Under the pieces are notes generated by a model. The model was not told the DNA's origin. It made no database searches and worked only from the letters and a program-made list of their open reading frames with translations. A stretch of DNA of 64,000 bases, taken from positions 106,999 to 170,998 of the forward strand of contig JAGLON010000006.1 in NCBI GenBank assembly GCA_023138975.1. The letters run 5' to 3'. Position numbers and translations under genes: made by a program. Shown piece after piece: positions 19,272-29,047 of this stretch (position 1 is its first letter; each line of letters starts with the position of its first letter). Source of the stretch: Candidatus Zixiibacteriota bacterium. Lineage in GTDB: Bacteria > Zixibacteria > MSB-5A5 > GN15 > JAAZOE01.

Positions 19272-21083
19272 ATGAAAACCGTAATAATCGGAGGAGGAAA
19301 AGGCTGCCGGGCGATTATTGAGCTGGCTGCGAGCGCTTTTCTCAAAGAATTAACGCTTTCCATCGAGTGCGTCGTCGATCCCGATGCAAATGCTCGAGGT
19401 CTTTGTCTGGCCCGCAAACTCGGTATCCATACCTGCTCTGATATGAGTGAAGCGTTGGCTCTCGAAGGTATAGAACTGGTGATCGAGCTTACCGGACAGG
19501 ACAATATTCTTAACCAGCTTTACAAAATAATTCCTCCGGGAATGCGGCTGATAGATCATACCTTTGCTCATATCTTCTGGGATTTGGCCAACGCCCGCGA
19601 GGAATTGGGGAATAAACTCAATGAAGTGACGACTCTTGAAAAGAAAATTGAGCGGGAGCGACTTTTTCTTCAGAGTCTTTTTGATACGATTCCGGAACTT
19701 GTTGTCGTCATTGATGCTAATAAGAGGGTACTTCGTGTAAACGACAGTTTTTCCCGCTACACAAAAATTTCGCGCTCCAAGGCTATCGGACAGTTTTATG
19801 ACGATCTTTTAGGCGAAACCGAACTGGCCATAGGAAAAAGTGTAACATCTCCGCTTCTCGAAGAGGTCCTCGAAACCGGACGGCCTCGGTCGATAATCTG
19901 GCAAAACCTAAAACCCGAAGAAGTTTATTGGGAGGAAACCTTCACTCCTATTCTCAACCAAAATCTTGAGATTGAGGCAATTGTCGGTACCTGGCATAAA
20001 ATTACCGAGCAGGTGAGGCTGCATCGGGAGATTGAAAGTGCCGAGGTCCGTTTTAAAAGCTTTATCGATTCAGCTAAAGACTGGATTTCTATTAAGGACG
20101 TTGAGGGTAAATATATTATCGTCAATCCAGCCTGTGCCGCGGCATTTAATCTTGAGCCGGATGATTTTATTGACAAACGCCCTATTGATTTACTTGACGA
20201 AAAAACCGCATCAATGATATTCAAACATGACTGCGAGGCTATTAAAGCCAATCGCGATATTTCCTATGATGAAGTATTTATAATAGATGGCCGACAGAGG
20301 CATTACAGCACTGTTCGTTTTCCCCTCTTGGATTATCGAGGGAAAACAATTGGAGTCTGTACTATTTCCCGAGATATAACTCAGGAGTTAGAACTCAGCG
20401 ATCAATTGGCTCAAGCGGTTAAACTGGCCGCTGTCGGAAAGTTGGCCGCCGGAGTCGCTCACGAGATTAATAACCCCTTGACCGGAGTTCTCGCCTATGC
20501 CGAGAACCTGCTTGAGGACTTGGGAAAAGATAGTCCCTATGGCAGCGATATTCATGTCATTATACGAGAAACTTTACGCTGCCGGGATATCGTGCGCAAT
20601 CTTCTTGACTTCGCCCGGCAGGAAAAACCGTTACTGAAGAATGTATTGCCCAATGATATCGTCTCAAATACCCTGATCTTGGTACGCAAGCTACCGCAGT
20701 TTAGAAATATTGTTTTGCGCGAAAGAATGGCCGATGATATTCCTCATGTTAAATGCGACAGTCAGCAATTGCGTCAGGTGATACTCAATTTAATGGTCAA
20801 CGCAGTTGATGCCATGAAGGGGCAGGGTGAGATTATTCTTTCAACGGAGTATGAGCGGGCACAGGATAAATGTATTATCTCTGTGGCGGATACTGGTCCC
20901 GGTATACCGGAAAATTTAATTGACAAAATATTTGAGCCGTTTTTCTCCACAAAGGGGACTAACGGACTGGGGCTGGCTGTCAGTTGGGGAATTATTGAAA
21001 GGCACCATGGAGTTATTGAGGTCGACACTCACGAAGGCGGCGGCGCCGTATTCAGAATTGTGCTGCCAGCCGCATCGGAATAA
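19272..21083 (+). CDS. PAS histidine kinase with N-terminal Rossmann-like domain
   Basis: This is a 603-residue soluble sensor kinase. Residues 1-110 look like an NAD(P)-binding Rossmann domain: MKTVIIGGGKGCRAIIELAA, then an acidic CVVDPDANARG after the second strand and ELVIELTG later. A coiled linker follows, then two PAS domains (about 130-245 and 255-375). HisKA has the phospho-acceptor H397 in GVAHEINNPLTG, and the HATPase has N, DTGPGIPE and GLGLAVS boxes. There is no membrane helix. The next gene, 34 bases on, encodes a response regulator that is the likely partner. The Rossmann fusion suggests a redox or metabolite input. Confidence 0.9.
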   Translation: MKTVIIGGGKGCRAIIELAASAFLKELTLSIECVVDPDANARGLCLARKLGIHTCSDMSEALALEGIELVIELTGQDNILNQLYKIIPPGMRLIDHTFAHIFWDLANAREELGNKLNEVTTLEKKIERERLFLQSLFDTIPELVVVIDANKRVLRVNDSFSRYTKISRSKAIGQFYDDLLGETELAIGKSVTSPLLEEVLETGRPRSIIWQNLKPEEVYWEETFTPILNQNLEIEAIVGTWHKITEQVRLHREIESAEVRFKSFIDSAKDWISIKDVEGKYIIVNPACAAAFNLEPDDFIDKRPIDLLDEKTASMIFKHDCEAIKANRDISYDEVFIIDGRQRHYSTVRFPLLDYRGKTIGVCTISRDITQELELSDQLAQAVKLAAVGKLAAGVAHEINNPLTGVLAYAENLLEDLGKDSPYGSDIHVIIRETLRCRDIVRNLLDFARQEKPLLKNVLPNDIVSNTLILVRKLPQFRNIVLRERMADDIPHVKCDSQQLRQVILNLMVNAVDAMKGQGEIILSTEYERAQDKCIISVADTGPGIPENLIDKIFEPFFSTKGTNGLGLAVSWGIIERHHGVIEVDTHEGGGAVFRIVLPAASE

Positions 21084-21117
21084 AAAACACAGTTGTTCAT
21101 AACAACCGGAGGTTGAT

Positions 21118-21891
21118 ATGGGTAGAAAATTACAAGTCCTTGTTATCGATGATGAACAGATAGTGCTTGATAGTGTAGTCAAGCACCTGAGAAAAGAGGA
21201 TTACACCATCAAAACCGTATTATCGGCTCCTGTTGCATTAGAGGCGATTAATTCCAACCCGCCCGATATTATTCTAACTGATTTGATGATGCCGGAAATC
21301 GATGGACTCGAACTAATGAAAATAGTGAAAGAAAAACATCCTCAAATTCCAATAATAATGGTTACCGGCTATGCAACTATTAACACCGCTCTACAAGCCA
21401 CCCAGCTCGGAGCTTTTGATTATATTGCAAAACCATTCACCCGCTCAGAACTTCAAACAGTTGTCAGGCGGGCGGAGAAGCTTGCCAGGGGAAAGGCGGA
21501 AGCAAAGGGAGAAGCCTCCGATCACGCCCATTCTCAAGCAAATAGCAGGCTCAAGACTATCGGCGATCATATTTGGTTGATGGTTGAGGAGGGCGGCTTA
21601 GTGCGGCTGGGGATTGAGCGTTCATTCCTTCACACGGTTGGTAAAATTCAAAATATTTTTCTACCCTCAGTCGGCGATAAACTGAGGCAGGGCAGCGTAT
21701 ATCTGGAATTATTTTCTTCGGATTTACGAGCGCATACAGTTTTGTCACCGCTAACCGGCACCATTGTCGAGGTCAATACCAGCATTGTCGAGGATCCTTC
21801 GAAAATGCTCGAAGATCCATATGGGGAAGGGTGGCTGATAAGATTGAAACCGTCTCGTTTTGAAATTGAAATTAAGGAATTAGGGTTATAA
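21118..21891 (+). CDS. Response regulator fused to a GcvH-like (lipoyl-type) domain
   Basis: The 257-residue protein has an N-terminal receiver domain (1-120) with D55 in ILTDLMMPEIDG and the lysine in YIAKPF. A charged linker leads into a C-terminal domain (about 145-257) resembling glycine-cleavage H protein. It has HIWLMVEEGGLVRLGIERSF, then a LPSVGDKLRQG turn, then TGTIVEVN and the hallmark EDPYGEGWLIRLKPS. The lysine that carries lipoate in GcvH aligns here with a leucine (region LFSSDLRAHTVLSP), so it is probably not lipoylated. A GGAGG site precedes the ATG. It is cotranscribed with the Rossmann-PAS histidine kinase. The output function is unknown. Confidence 0.85.
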   Translation: MGRKLQVLVIDDEQIVLDSVVKHLRKEDYTIKTVLSAPVALEAINSNPPDIILTDLMMPEIDGLELMKIVKEKHPQIPIIMVTGYATINTALQATQLGAFDYIAKPFTRSELQTVVRRAEKLARGKAEAKGEASDHAHSQANSRLKTIGDHIWLMVEEGGLVRLGIERSFLHTVGKIQNIFLPSVGDKLRQGSVYLELFSSDLRAHTVLSPLTGTIVEVNTSIVEDPSKMLEDPYGEGWLIRLKPSRFEIEIKELGL

Positions 21892-21894
21892 GCA

Positions 21895-24800
21895 TCAATC
21901 AATCAAAGCTGTTTGGGGACTTCGTTCGAGTTCATTTCTCACCGCTTGGCCAATACTTTCTAAGGTAAACGGCTTTCTAACATATTCTCCTGCCCCTAAT
22001 CCCTGCATTTCATTGACGCGGTCAGTAGCAGAAAAACCGCTTATGATAATTGCTTTTTGCCCCGGATGTAATTTTAAAATATCCCGATATGCATCTAGCC
22101 CATCGTAGTCTTTTTCCATTATCATATCTATCAGTATAATATCAACTTCATTCTCGGAGATATATTCAACACCCTCGGTACCGTTGACCGACACATTTAC
22201 ATCATAGCCAAGGCTTTGTAATAAATCGTGGCTGATTTGCCGCTGCTCTTCATTGTCGTCGATTATCAAAACCGATTCACTGCCGCGATAATCGGAGGAA
22301 CTTTCTTCAATGCCCCCGGTGTTTCTATCAGTCGCAGGAAGGTAAAACAGAAACTCGGTCCCCTGTCCGGGTGTCGAAAAGACATCATAGTAACCATTAT
22401 GATCTTTCACAATTCCATAAACGACCGCGAGCCCTAATCCGCTCCCTGACGTTCCCATTTTCTTTTTTGAATAGTACGGTTCAAAAATTTTACCCATATC
22501 ATCTTCGGAAATTCCCGAACCGGTATCTACTACTCTAAAGATAATGTACTCACCGGATTCTATCTTATCGTAACCACTTAACAAACTATCAAGCCGACGA
22601 ATTTCAGTTTTAATTAACAACGTACCGCCATCGCCCATAGCGTCGTACGAATTGACAACCAAGTTCATAATGATTTTTGCCAGGTGTGGAGACGACCCCA
22701 TGATTATTGGAGGGTTTTCCTCAAGCTCCAGATTCAGTTGAATATCCTTTCGGTTCTCTGATAATTGCTGGAATGAGGGTGAATCAAGATAATCTCTAAT
22801 AACTACGTTCAAGTCAGTCGGAATAATCTCATAGCGACCTCGACGTGCCAGGGTAAGCAGATCCTGAATTACATCGGCGGCATCCTGAGCCGATTTACCA
22901 ATACGTTGAATTTGTTTGCGGTAAGGACTTTCCGGACCCATTTTGGCAAGGAGTAAATCACTGTAACCGACCATCGGACCGAGCATGTTATTTAAATCGT
23001 GCGCAACTCCTCCTGCTAAAATACCGAGCGATTCCATTCTCTCAGCACGTTCAAGCTTGTCCTGAAGGATAGACTGCTGTTCCTGTGCCATTTTTAATGC
23101 GGTGAGATCAATATCAAAGCAGTACATCTCCTCTTCGCTCTGAATATTTTTCAGCGTCATATGGCTTGAATATACAGGAATAATTGAGCCGTCTTTGTGG
23201 TATACTCCAATTTCACCGGGAGCCAGAGAAGTTCGAGGTTCACAGCAATCAATTGGTGATAAATCGGGCCGGAGTAAATCACTATGTTTTTTTCCAAGAG
23301 CTTCTTCTCTTGAATAGCCGTACAGTAATTCACTCGCCTCATTCCAAAATATTACTTCATGCTTAGTATTATAACCCTGAACGGCGATATTAGGAACGTT
23401 TTCGACAACCGAACGGAATCTCATTTCACTTTCCAATAAGGCTTCTTCAGCTTTTTTCCGTTCGGTAATATCCCTGACAACACAAATTAGCGTGTCTTCG
23501 TCGATCGAAGTAAGTGATATTTCCTGGGGATACTCTTCACCGTCTTTTCGAGTGCCAACTGCTTCGCCCTGCCAAAAACCATTTTTGCCCAAAATCGGCA
23601 TGATATCATTATTAAAACGCTCTAATTCTTCCGAACCATACAATATTTTCCAGGATTTACCTATGAGCTCAACAGGTGAATCAAATCCATATACTTTGGC
23701 GTGTGCTTCATTAACATAGGTAAACTCACCTTTTTCATTTAACAGGGCCATTCCGTCGGATGATGCCTCCATCGCCGCCAAATTTAGTTTCAGATCATCT
23801 TCCGCCTTCTTACGTGAATTGATATCTCGCAAAACGCAGAGGATTGACGTTGTTTTGTCACCGACAAAAACCGGCTTACTGCTGACCTCAATATAAAATG
23901 GCTTCCCCACTTTGGGTTTAAACAAAAACTCAAATGAAGCCGAGGTCTTATTGACGATGACTTCTCTCAACAGTCTTATAGTTTTTGTGAGTTCAATTCT
24001 ATTGACAAAATATTTTGAAATGTGATTACTAATTTCCTCTTCTGGAATATAGCCACCAAATTCCTTGATTGCCGGGCTGACATATTCAAGTACTCCAGAC
24101 AATGACACTTTCAGAACAACGTCCTTGAGATTCTCGGTCAGGAGACGATATTTGGCTTCGCTCTCACGCAGTTTTTCCTCAGCCTCTTTTCTATCCGTTA
24201 TGTCAGTAATAAAGTTTAACGTCGCAGGTTTACCATGCCAATCTATCACTACGGCCCTGATTTCAATCCAGCGGGTTTCTTGTACTTTTGTTATAATTCG
24301 AAAAGCATAAACCGTTGAGATATCCTCACCCTGTAACCGGCGGCGATGATTGTTCATAACAAATTCGCGGTCATCCGGATGCAGCAGCTCGGAGAAATTC
24401 ATTTTGCCCATTTCTTCAGTGTCATATCCGGTGATTTCAGAAAGCTTGGGATTGCAAAACGGAATGACTCCGTCTTGAGCAATAAATATTCCTTCATTAG
24501 CGTTTTCAAGCAATTGCCTGGATTCCTCTTCGGACTGCTTTAAAGCTTTTTCCGCAGCGACTCGATCGGTAATATCAATAAAACTTTCCAGATGGTATTC
24601 GCAATTAGTCAATTCCACTAATGATGAAGTGTTGAGTATCGGAACCTTTTTCCCCGATGCCAAAGTGAGTAGTTTTTGCACGCCCCCGGAATCTCTCTGG
24701 GAGTCATCGGCAGCAGAAATAATATCGCTATAAGCCCTACCCATAATTTCATCTTTTGATTGGCCAATCATTTCTACCGCAACCGGATTGGCGTCGACAA

Positions 24801-26055
24801 TCAAACCGGTCTCAGGGTTAACTATAAGAATTCCGGTTTGAATGGAATCCAGTATTGCTCGTAGCCGTTGTTCGCTCTGTTCAAGTGTTAATTCCGCTCC
24901 ACGGGAAGCTGTCACATCTTCACCGGAACAGAGCAGCCCGGTAATATTCCCCAACGCATCCGTCAAGCAAGTATAACTCCAGTAAATAAGCCTGCGTTCA
25001 CCTTCCCTGGTAACTATATCGTATTCGAATTTACCCTCAGGTTCAACGATACCGTCTACGATATCTTTAAATGATTCATATCTCTGATTTCTTGCTTTCG
25101 GCACCCCGGACAGCTCAAACCAGTTGTGCCCAACAATGTCCTCTTCAGAATACCCGATCACTTTGCAACCGGTCTTGTTAATCATGGAAATGTTGCCGTG
25201 TAGGTCAAGAACAAGCAACACTGAACCAGCCAAATCAAAATACAATTGCGCTCGATCACGCTCCTGCAGGACTTCCCGCTCAGCTATTGTTGGAATGGTA
25301 ATATCCTTAAACATTACCCCCAACCGCTTATTCGGCATATTGAAAACTATTATTCTGACTGACTGCTCAAGTCCCCTGTCATTGAAACGCAGGAACTCTT
25401 TCTCAAGTACGTCACCGCTTTCAATGACCATATCTAAATATGACCGGATACCGCGATACTCATTTTCGGGGAAGATATTCAACAGGCTTTTACCTGTTAA
25501 TTCAGAGATATCTCGGCCTAATGCTTGAGTAGCTCCGGGGTTCGCTGTTATCAATTTGTATTTACCGGACTGGTTATGCTGAAAAGTCAGAAGTGCCGAA
25601 GGAATAGTTTCGACTATATCTGAGGCTGTTTCTAATGAGTCGCGTAGTTCCTGGGTCCGTTCAACAATCTGCTGTTCAAGAGATTCGCGTGATACTTTTA
25701 GTTTTTCAAAGGCGGCATTGAGAGCAAACTGCATTTCCGGAGAGAGTGCGTTATCTCCATCGGGATTGTCCAGTTCAAGCAATTTTGTAAGCCGGTTTTT
25801 ATGCTCCTCTTGATTAATAGGGCTCGGCTTCATTCTGAGTATAGAAACAATCAGGATAGCTATAAAAGTCAATGAGGCGATGACTAAACCGGCCAAGGTG
25901 GAAAATACCGACGGATGTAGCTTGGTTGAGCCGGTGATCGCAAGTATCAACGCTGAAGCTTGAGGAATAAAAAAAGGAACAGCAGCGGTACCAGCCATAA
26001 ATAAGACCGTAAACACGCTTCCCATCGTAATAGTTTTAGTAGAGAATAGCCGCAT
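21895..26055 (-). CDS. Multi-PAS hybrid histidine kinase with C-terminal receiver
   Basis: This is a 1386-residue membrane-anchored hybrid sensor kinase. Two membrane helices lie at about 12-36 and 48-70. A coiled coil follows, then about seven PAS/PAC modules between roughly 130 and 1000, recognisable by repeated DITDRK/DITERK ends. HisKA has H1019 in GVAHDLNNMLGP. An HATPase domain has DTGSGISE and GSGLGLAVVYG, and the receiver domain at about 1265-1385 has its acidic site in IILIDMIM and the lysine in YVRKPF. It converges on the REC-GcvH regulator gene with only 3 bases between them. No DNA-binding output is present. Confidence 0.93.
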   Translation of the reverse strand: MRLFSTKTITMGSVFTVLFMAGTAAVPFFIPQASALILAITGSTKLHPSVFSTLAGLVIASLTFIAILIVSILRMKPSPINQEEHKNRLTKLLELDNPDGDNALSPEMQFALNAAFEKLKVSRESLEQQIVERTQELRDSLETASDIVETIPSALLTFQHNQSGKYKLITANPGATQALGRDISELTGKSLLNIFPENEYRGIRSYLDMVIESGDVLEKEFLRFNDRGLEQSVRIIVFNMPNKRLGVMFKDITIPTIAEREVLQERDRAQLYFDLAGSVLLVLDLHGNISMINKTGCKVIGYSEEDIVGHNWFELSGVPKARNQRYESFKDIVDGIVEPEGKFEYDIVTREGERRLIYWSYTCLTDALGNITGLLCSGEDVTASRGAELTLEQSEQRLRAILDSIQTGILIVNPETGLIVDANPVAVEMIGQSKDEIMGRAYSDIISAADDSQRDSGGVQKLLTLASGKKVPILNTSSLVELTNCEYHLESFIDITDRVAAEKALKQSEEESRQLLENANEGIFIAQDGVIPFCNPKLSEITGYDTEEMGKMNFSELLHPDDREFVMNNHRRRLQGEDISTVYAFRIITKVQETRWIEIRAVVIDWHGKPATLNFITDITDRKEAEEKLRESEAKYRLLTENLKDVVLKVSLSGVLEYVSPAIKEFGGYIPEEEISNHISKYFVNRIELTKTIRLLREVIVNKTSASFEFLFKPKVGKPFYIEVSSKPVFVGDKTTSILCVLRDINSRKKAEDDLKLNLAAMEASSDGMALLNEKGEFTYVNEAHAKVYGFDSPVELIGKSWKILYGSEELERFNNDIMPILGKNGFWQGEAVGTRKDGEEYPQEISLTSIDEDTLICVVRDITERKKAEEALLESEMRFRSVVENVPNIAVQGYNTKHEVIFWNEASELLYGYSREEALGKKHSDLLRPDLSPIDCCEPRTSLAPGEIGVYHKDGSIIPVYSSHMTLKNIQSEEEMYCFDIDLTALKMAQEQQSILQDKLERAERMESLGILAGGVAHDLNNMLGPMVGYSDLLLAKMGPESPYRKQIQRIGKSAQDAADVIQDLLTLARRGRYEIIPTDLNVVIRDYLDSPSFQQLSENRKDIQLNLELEENPPIIMGSSPHLAKIIMNLVVNSYDAMGDGGTLLIKTEIRRLDSLLSGYDKIESGEYIIFRVVDTGSGISEDDMGKIFEPYYSKKKMGTSGSGLGLAVVYGIVKDHNGYYDVFSTPGQGTEFLFYLPATDRNTGGIEESSSDYRGSESVLIIDDNEEQRQISHDLLQSLGYDVNVSVNGTEGVEYISENEVDIILIDMIMEKDYDGLDAYRDILKLHPGQKAIIISGFSATDRVNEMQGLGAGEYVRKPFTLESIGQAVRNELERSPQTALID

Positions 26056-26297
26056 TTAATTGAAATTCCTTACGCCGCCCTATTAAGAAAAAGTTAGAAA
26101 GAATACAGCGATAGAACCTTTTGACCTCAAATAGATTTCTTTATAAATTATTATCGGCGTGTAATTTGGAAATCTTAATAGAAAGCGTGATATGTTCTCG
26201 GAAATAGAGTAATTTATCAATAACATCTTCTTGTGAACTAAATATTTTGTTTAATTGTCTCCATTTATGAAAAACTTCTACCGAAATCATGACCACA
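26056..26297. other. Intergenic region upstream of the hybrid kinase
   Basis: AT-rich, with no gene and no clear promoter pair. It presumably carries the promoter for the minus-strand hybrid kinase. A terminator for the next minus-strand gene lies at 26298-26327. Confidence 0.5.
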
Positions 26298-26327
26298 CAA
26301 AAAACCCCACAATAATTATTGTGGGGT
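26298..26327 (-). terminator. Intrinsic terminator of the chemoreceptor gene
   Basis: A perfect palindrome, 26304-26327 (arms ACCCCACAATAA and TTATTGTGGGGT), is followed on the minus strand by six T. It lies 37 bases after the stop of the chemoreceptor gene at 26364. Confidence 0.9.
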
Positions 26328-26363
26328 AATATGTTGAAACGAAATTTTAATATGAACTAGTAT

Positions 26364-28019
26364 TTAATTCACTTTAAATCCAGCGACGATCTTCTGGAGA
26401 TCCTCGGCCTGCTTATTCATATTCAGAGATATTTCAGCAGAATCATTGGCCTGCATTGCGGTATCATCAGTCACCTTCGATATGATCTCAACTCTCTCGG
26501 AGACATTTTCAGCAACCTGCGATTGTTGTTCAGCCGCGGTAGCAATCTGCTCAATCATCGACATAACCTGATGCGACATATTCTCAATTTCAACTAAACT
26601 GTTGCCGGCTTCGTCGGTTAACCCTCGACCTTTTTCTACTTCAGCAATACCAACTTCCATCCCCTGAACGGCATTGGTTGCTTTGTCCTGGATTTCTGTA
26701 ATCACTCCAGTAATTTCACCAGTAGCTTTTCCGGTCCGTTCAGCCAGTTTTCTAACTTCATCAGCCACTACGGCAAAACCACGGCCATGCTCACCGGCAC
26801 GAGCAGCCTCAATAGCGGCATTCAAGGCCAGCAGGTTCGTTTGATTGGCGATATCCTCAATAACCTCTATTATACTGCCAATCTGCTCGGCCGAGGCCGC
26901 CAATTTTCCAATTGAGTCAGCTGAACCCTTGACAACACTTGAGATTGTATTCATGCCATCAATTGTACTCTTAACAATATCGCCGCCCTTGGTTGCGGTG
27001 GTTGACTGAATCCGTGAAGCATCAGATGCTTCACCCGCATTCTTTGATGATTCCATAATCGTCGCGGTCATTTCATTTATTGCGGTTGCAACTTGTCTGA
27101 CATTGTCGGTCTGATTACGGGCGCCTTCATTCATTTTTTCGGCAGAGGTGGAAATATCCGTTGCGGCACAGACGAGCGATTTGGCGCTAATGTCCAATTG
27201 CTTAACCATACTGGTTAGATTGGCATTCATAAATTTGAATGAATTACCGAGCGCGTCTTCTGCTGATTTGGGTTTAACGTGGCTGGTTAAATCACCATCG
27301 GCAATACGCCTTGCATACCCTGACAATTCTCTCAGGTACCCCTGAAGCGATCGGAAGGTATCAGCCAAACGCCCCAATTCATCTTTTGATTTATATTCAA
27401 CGGTAAATTCAGGATTACCACCCGCCAGCAGCTCGGCACAGCTTTTTAGTTCCTCAATCGGTCTTGATAATGAACGCTGGAAAAAGTAAGCTACAATTAA
27501 TCCAACGATAGTACCAGCCAGCAAGACGATACCGCTTATACCCAGAAACCACGCGGTTCTCGCCTGAACTTTTTTTAAGTCGGAGCGAATCCAGAGGCTC
27601 CCAATTGAATTGTCGCCATCAGTAATATCTTTTTTGACGGTCACATATTTATCTTCAAATAAAATGCCATCCTGTGGAACCTGGGGAAAGGAAGATGGAG
27701 AGCTTTCTCCTTTGCGCACAAACGATGCAAACGATTTTTCATCAGGCGTTTCAATTACAGCCCACATAATATGCTCGTCACGACTTGAAGCCATAAGTAC
27801 TTCAAGTGCAGACGCATCATCCTCAAAGGCTACAGCGCTGGAGCTGTTGTCCGAAATAATCTGTGCCATCAGAGACACGTTTTGAATTAATTCACTGCGA
27901 TAGCTTTCCCGGTCATTAATAATAAAGGCAACTGATGCAAGCGCGAGAGTAAGTACGCTTGTCAAAACTATGGCGGTGGTCAACTTAATTCTAATAGAGC
28001 AATCTCTAAATCGGATCAT
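26364..28019 (-). CDS. Methyl-accepting chemotaxis protein with short periplasmic sensor
   Basis: This 551-residue chemoreceptor has its first membrane helix at about 12-30 and a small periplasmic domain (about 31-150, starting [20 protein letters not shown]). The second helix (about 155-180) is followed by HAMP repeats and the conserved signalling hairpin tip [20 protein letters not shown], then [18 protein letters not shown]. Its cytoplasmic half closely resembles that of the 697-residue receptor at 12262, but the sensor is unrelated in length, so the two likely sense different cues. The short sensor resembles the CHASE8-like N-terminal region common in kinases. No che operon is nearby. Confidence 0.92.
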   Translation of the reverse strand: MIRFRDCSIRIKLTTAIVLTSVLTLALASVAFIINDRESYRSELIQNVSLMAQIISDNSSSAVAFEDDASALEVLMASSRDEHIMWAVIETPDEKSFASFVRKGESSPSSFPQVPQDGILFEDKYVTVKKDITDGDNSIGSLWIRSDLKKVQARTAWFLGISGIVLLAGTIVGLIVAYFFQRSLSRPIEELKSCAELLAGGNPEFTVEYKSKDELGRLADTFRSLQGYLRELSGYARRIADGDLTSHVKPKSAEDALGNSFKFMNANLTSMVKQLDISAKSLVCAATDISTSAEKMNEGARNQTDNVRQVATAINEMTATIMESSKNAGEASDASRIQSTTATKGGDIVKSTIDGMNTISSVVKGSADSIGKLAASAEQIGSIIEVIEDIANQTNLLALNAAIEAARAGEHGRGFAVVADEVRKLAERTGKATGEITGVITEIQDKATNAVQGMEVGIAEVEKGRGLTDEAGNSLVEIENMSHQVMSMIEQIATAAEQQSQVAENVSERVEIISKVTDDTAMQANDSAEISLNMNKQAEDLQKIVAGFKVN

Positions 28020-28462
28020 AGACTTTCTCTCCAGTTAAAACGATAGTTGCAGCCCCGTCTTAATCGTTTTATTAGTTTACTATTTCATCTATCGACAGTA
28101 TCACATTTATTTTAACCTATAAGGGGAGTATAAAATCCGGAATATGGTATTCTTGCTATATAATTATAACTTCATGTTCCTACGGAAATAGCAAGGATGT
28201 TTATTTTGAAAAGATTGAATCTGTTTCGTGTTTTTTTGTATAAGATTTGAACATAATGAAGCTACCGCCCGTGACAGACTTTCTTTACATAAGTCTACAC
28301 GCTTATTAATAACTATTTGCACTGATTAAGAAAACACATGTTAATAAATAACCTGTTTTGCCCGATACTTTCACGTATGAGGTATATGTGTTAAGGGGGC
28401 GTCATCTATACTCTTGAGTTATAAGATGGCTATAGGAATTTAAGATACTTGGAGTCGTTAGA
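28020..28462. other. Intergenic region between chemoreceptor and YfiR-like genes
   Basis: A 443-base gap between divergent genes. AT-rich, with no open frame of interest, no palindrome I would defend and no consensus promoter pair. GGAG lies 12 bases before the ATG at 28463. Confidence 0.5.
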
Positions 28463-28993
28463 ATGACAAAGAAGTTTGTGATTTTGTGTTTGTTGTTTTT
28501 ATTCGCCGCCATTCCGGCTCAGGCTAATGATGACGTTGACTACAAAGCGAAATTTATTATCAAGCTGTTAAATTACGTCGATTGGCCAAGCGGAGCGGGC
28601 ACCAACGGTTCTGGCGCTATTGTTATCAACGTACTTGGGGGAAGCGCTATTACTCCCAAGCTAACCGCGTTGGCAGCGAAAAAAACCGCGTCCGGAACAG
28701 CAGTTACAATCAAGGAAGTTACGATTGACGATAATATCGCAGATTGCCAAATTCTCTATATGGGAACAAAAGAAACATCCGACTTGGCCAAAGTATTAAA
28801 AAAAGTCAACGGCACCACCGCACTGACTGTCAGCGATGCCGAGTATTTTGGTAACTACGGTGTAATGATTAATTTCTTTGCCGAGGAAAAGGGCGGTAAA
28901 AAGAAAACTAAATTCGAAATAAACAAAACCGTGGCCGATATGGCCGGGTTAAAGATCAGCTCCAAGCTTCTCAAGCTCGCCAAGATTATCTAA
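28463..28993 (+). CDS. YfiR family periplasmic protein (DUF4154)
   Basis: The 176-residue protein has a signal peptide ending AQA. A DUF4154/YfiR-type domain follows: DYKAKFIIKLLNYVDWPSG, IVINVLGGSAITPKL, then IADCQILYMGTKE and LTVSDAEYFGNYGVMINFF. In Pseudomonas YfiR is a periplasmic repressor of a diguanylate cyclase, and family members are often near GGDEF or TonB genes. Here it is a single gene ended by a terminator, with chemoreceptor and hybrid-kinase genes on its left, so the partner is unknown. The C-terminus is unusually lysine-rich (EEKGGKKKTKFEINK). Confidence 0.85.
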   Translation: MTKKFVILCLLFLFAAIPAQANDDVDYKAKFIIKLLNYVDWPSGAGTNGSGAIVINVLGGSAITPKLTALAAKKTASGTAVTIKEVTIDDNIADCQILYMGTKETSDLAKVLKKVNGTTALTVSDAEYFGNYGVMINFFAEEKGGKKKTKFEINKTVADMAGLKISSKLLKLAKII

Positions 28994-29014
28994 GATAAAA
29001 TAATATTAAGCTCA

Positions 29015-29047
29015 ATAAAAAACCCCGTGTTGAATGGGGCTTTTATT
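29015..29047. terminator. Terminator between convergent genes
   Basis: AAAAAACCCC (29017-29026) pairs with GGGGCTTTT (29036-29044) with one bulged base. It is flanked by A and T runs, so it can act for both the YfiR gene and the minus-strand kinase-like gene, overlapping the end of the latter. Confidence 0.75.
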
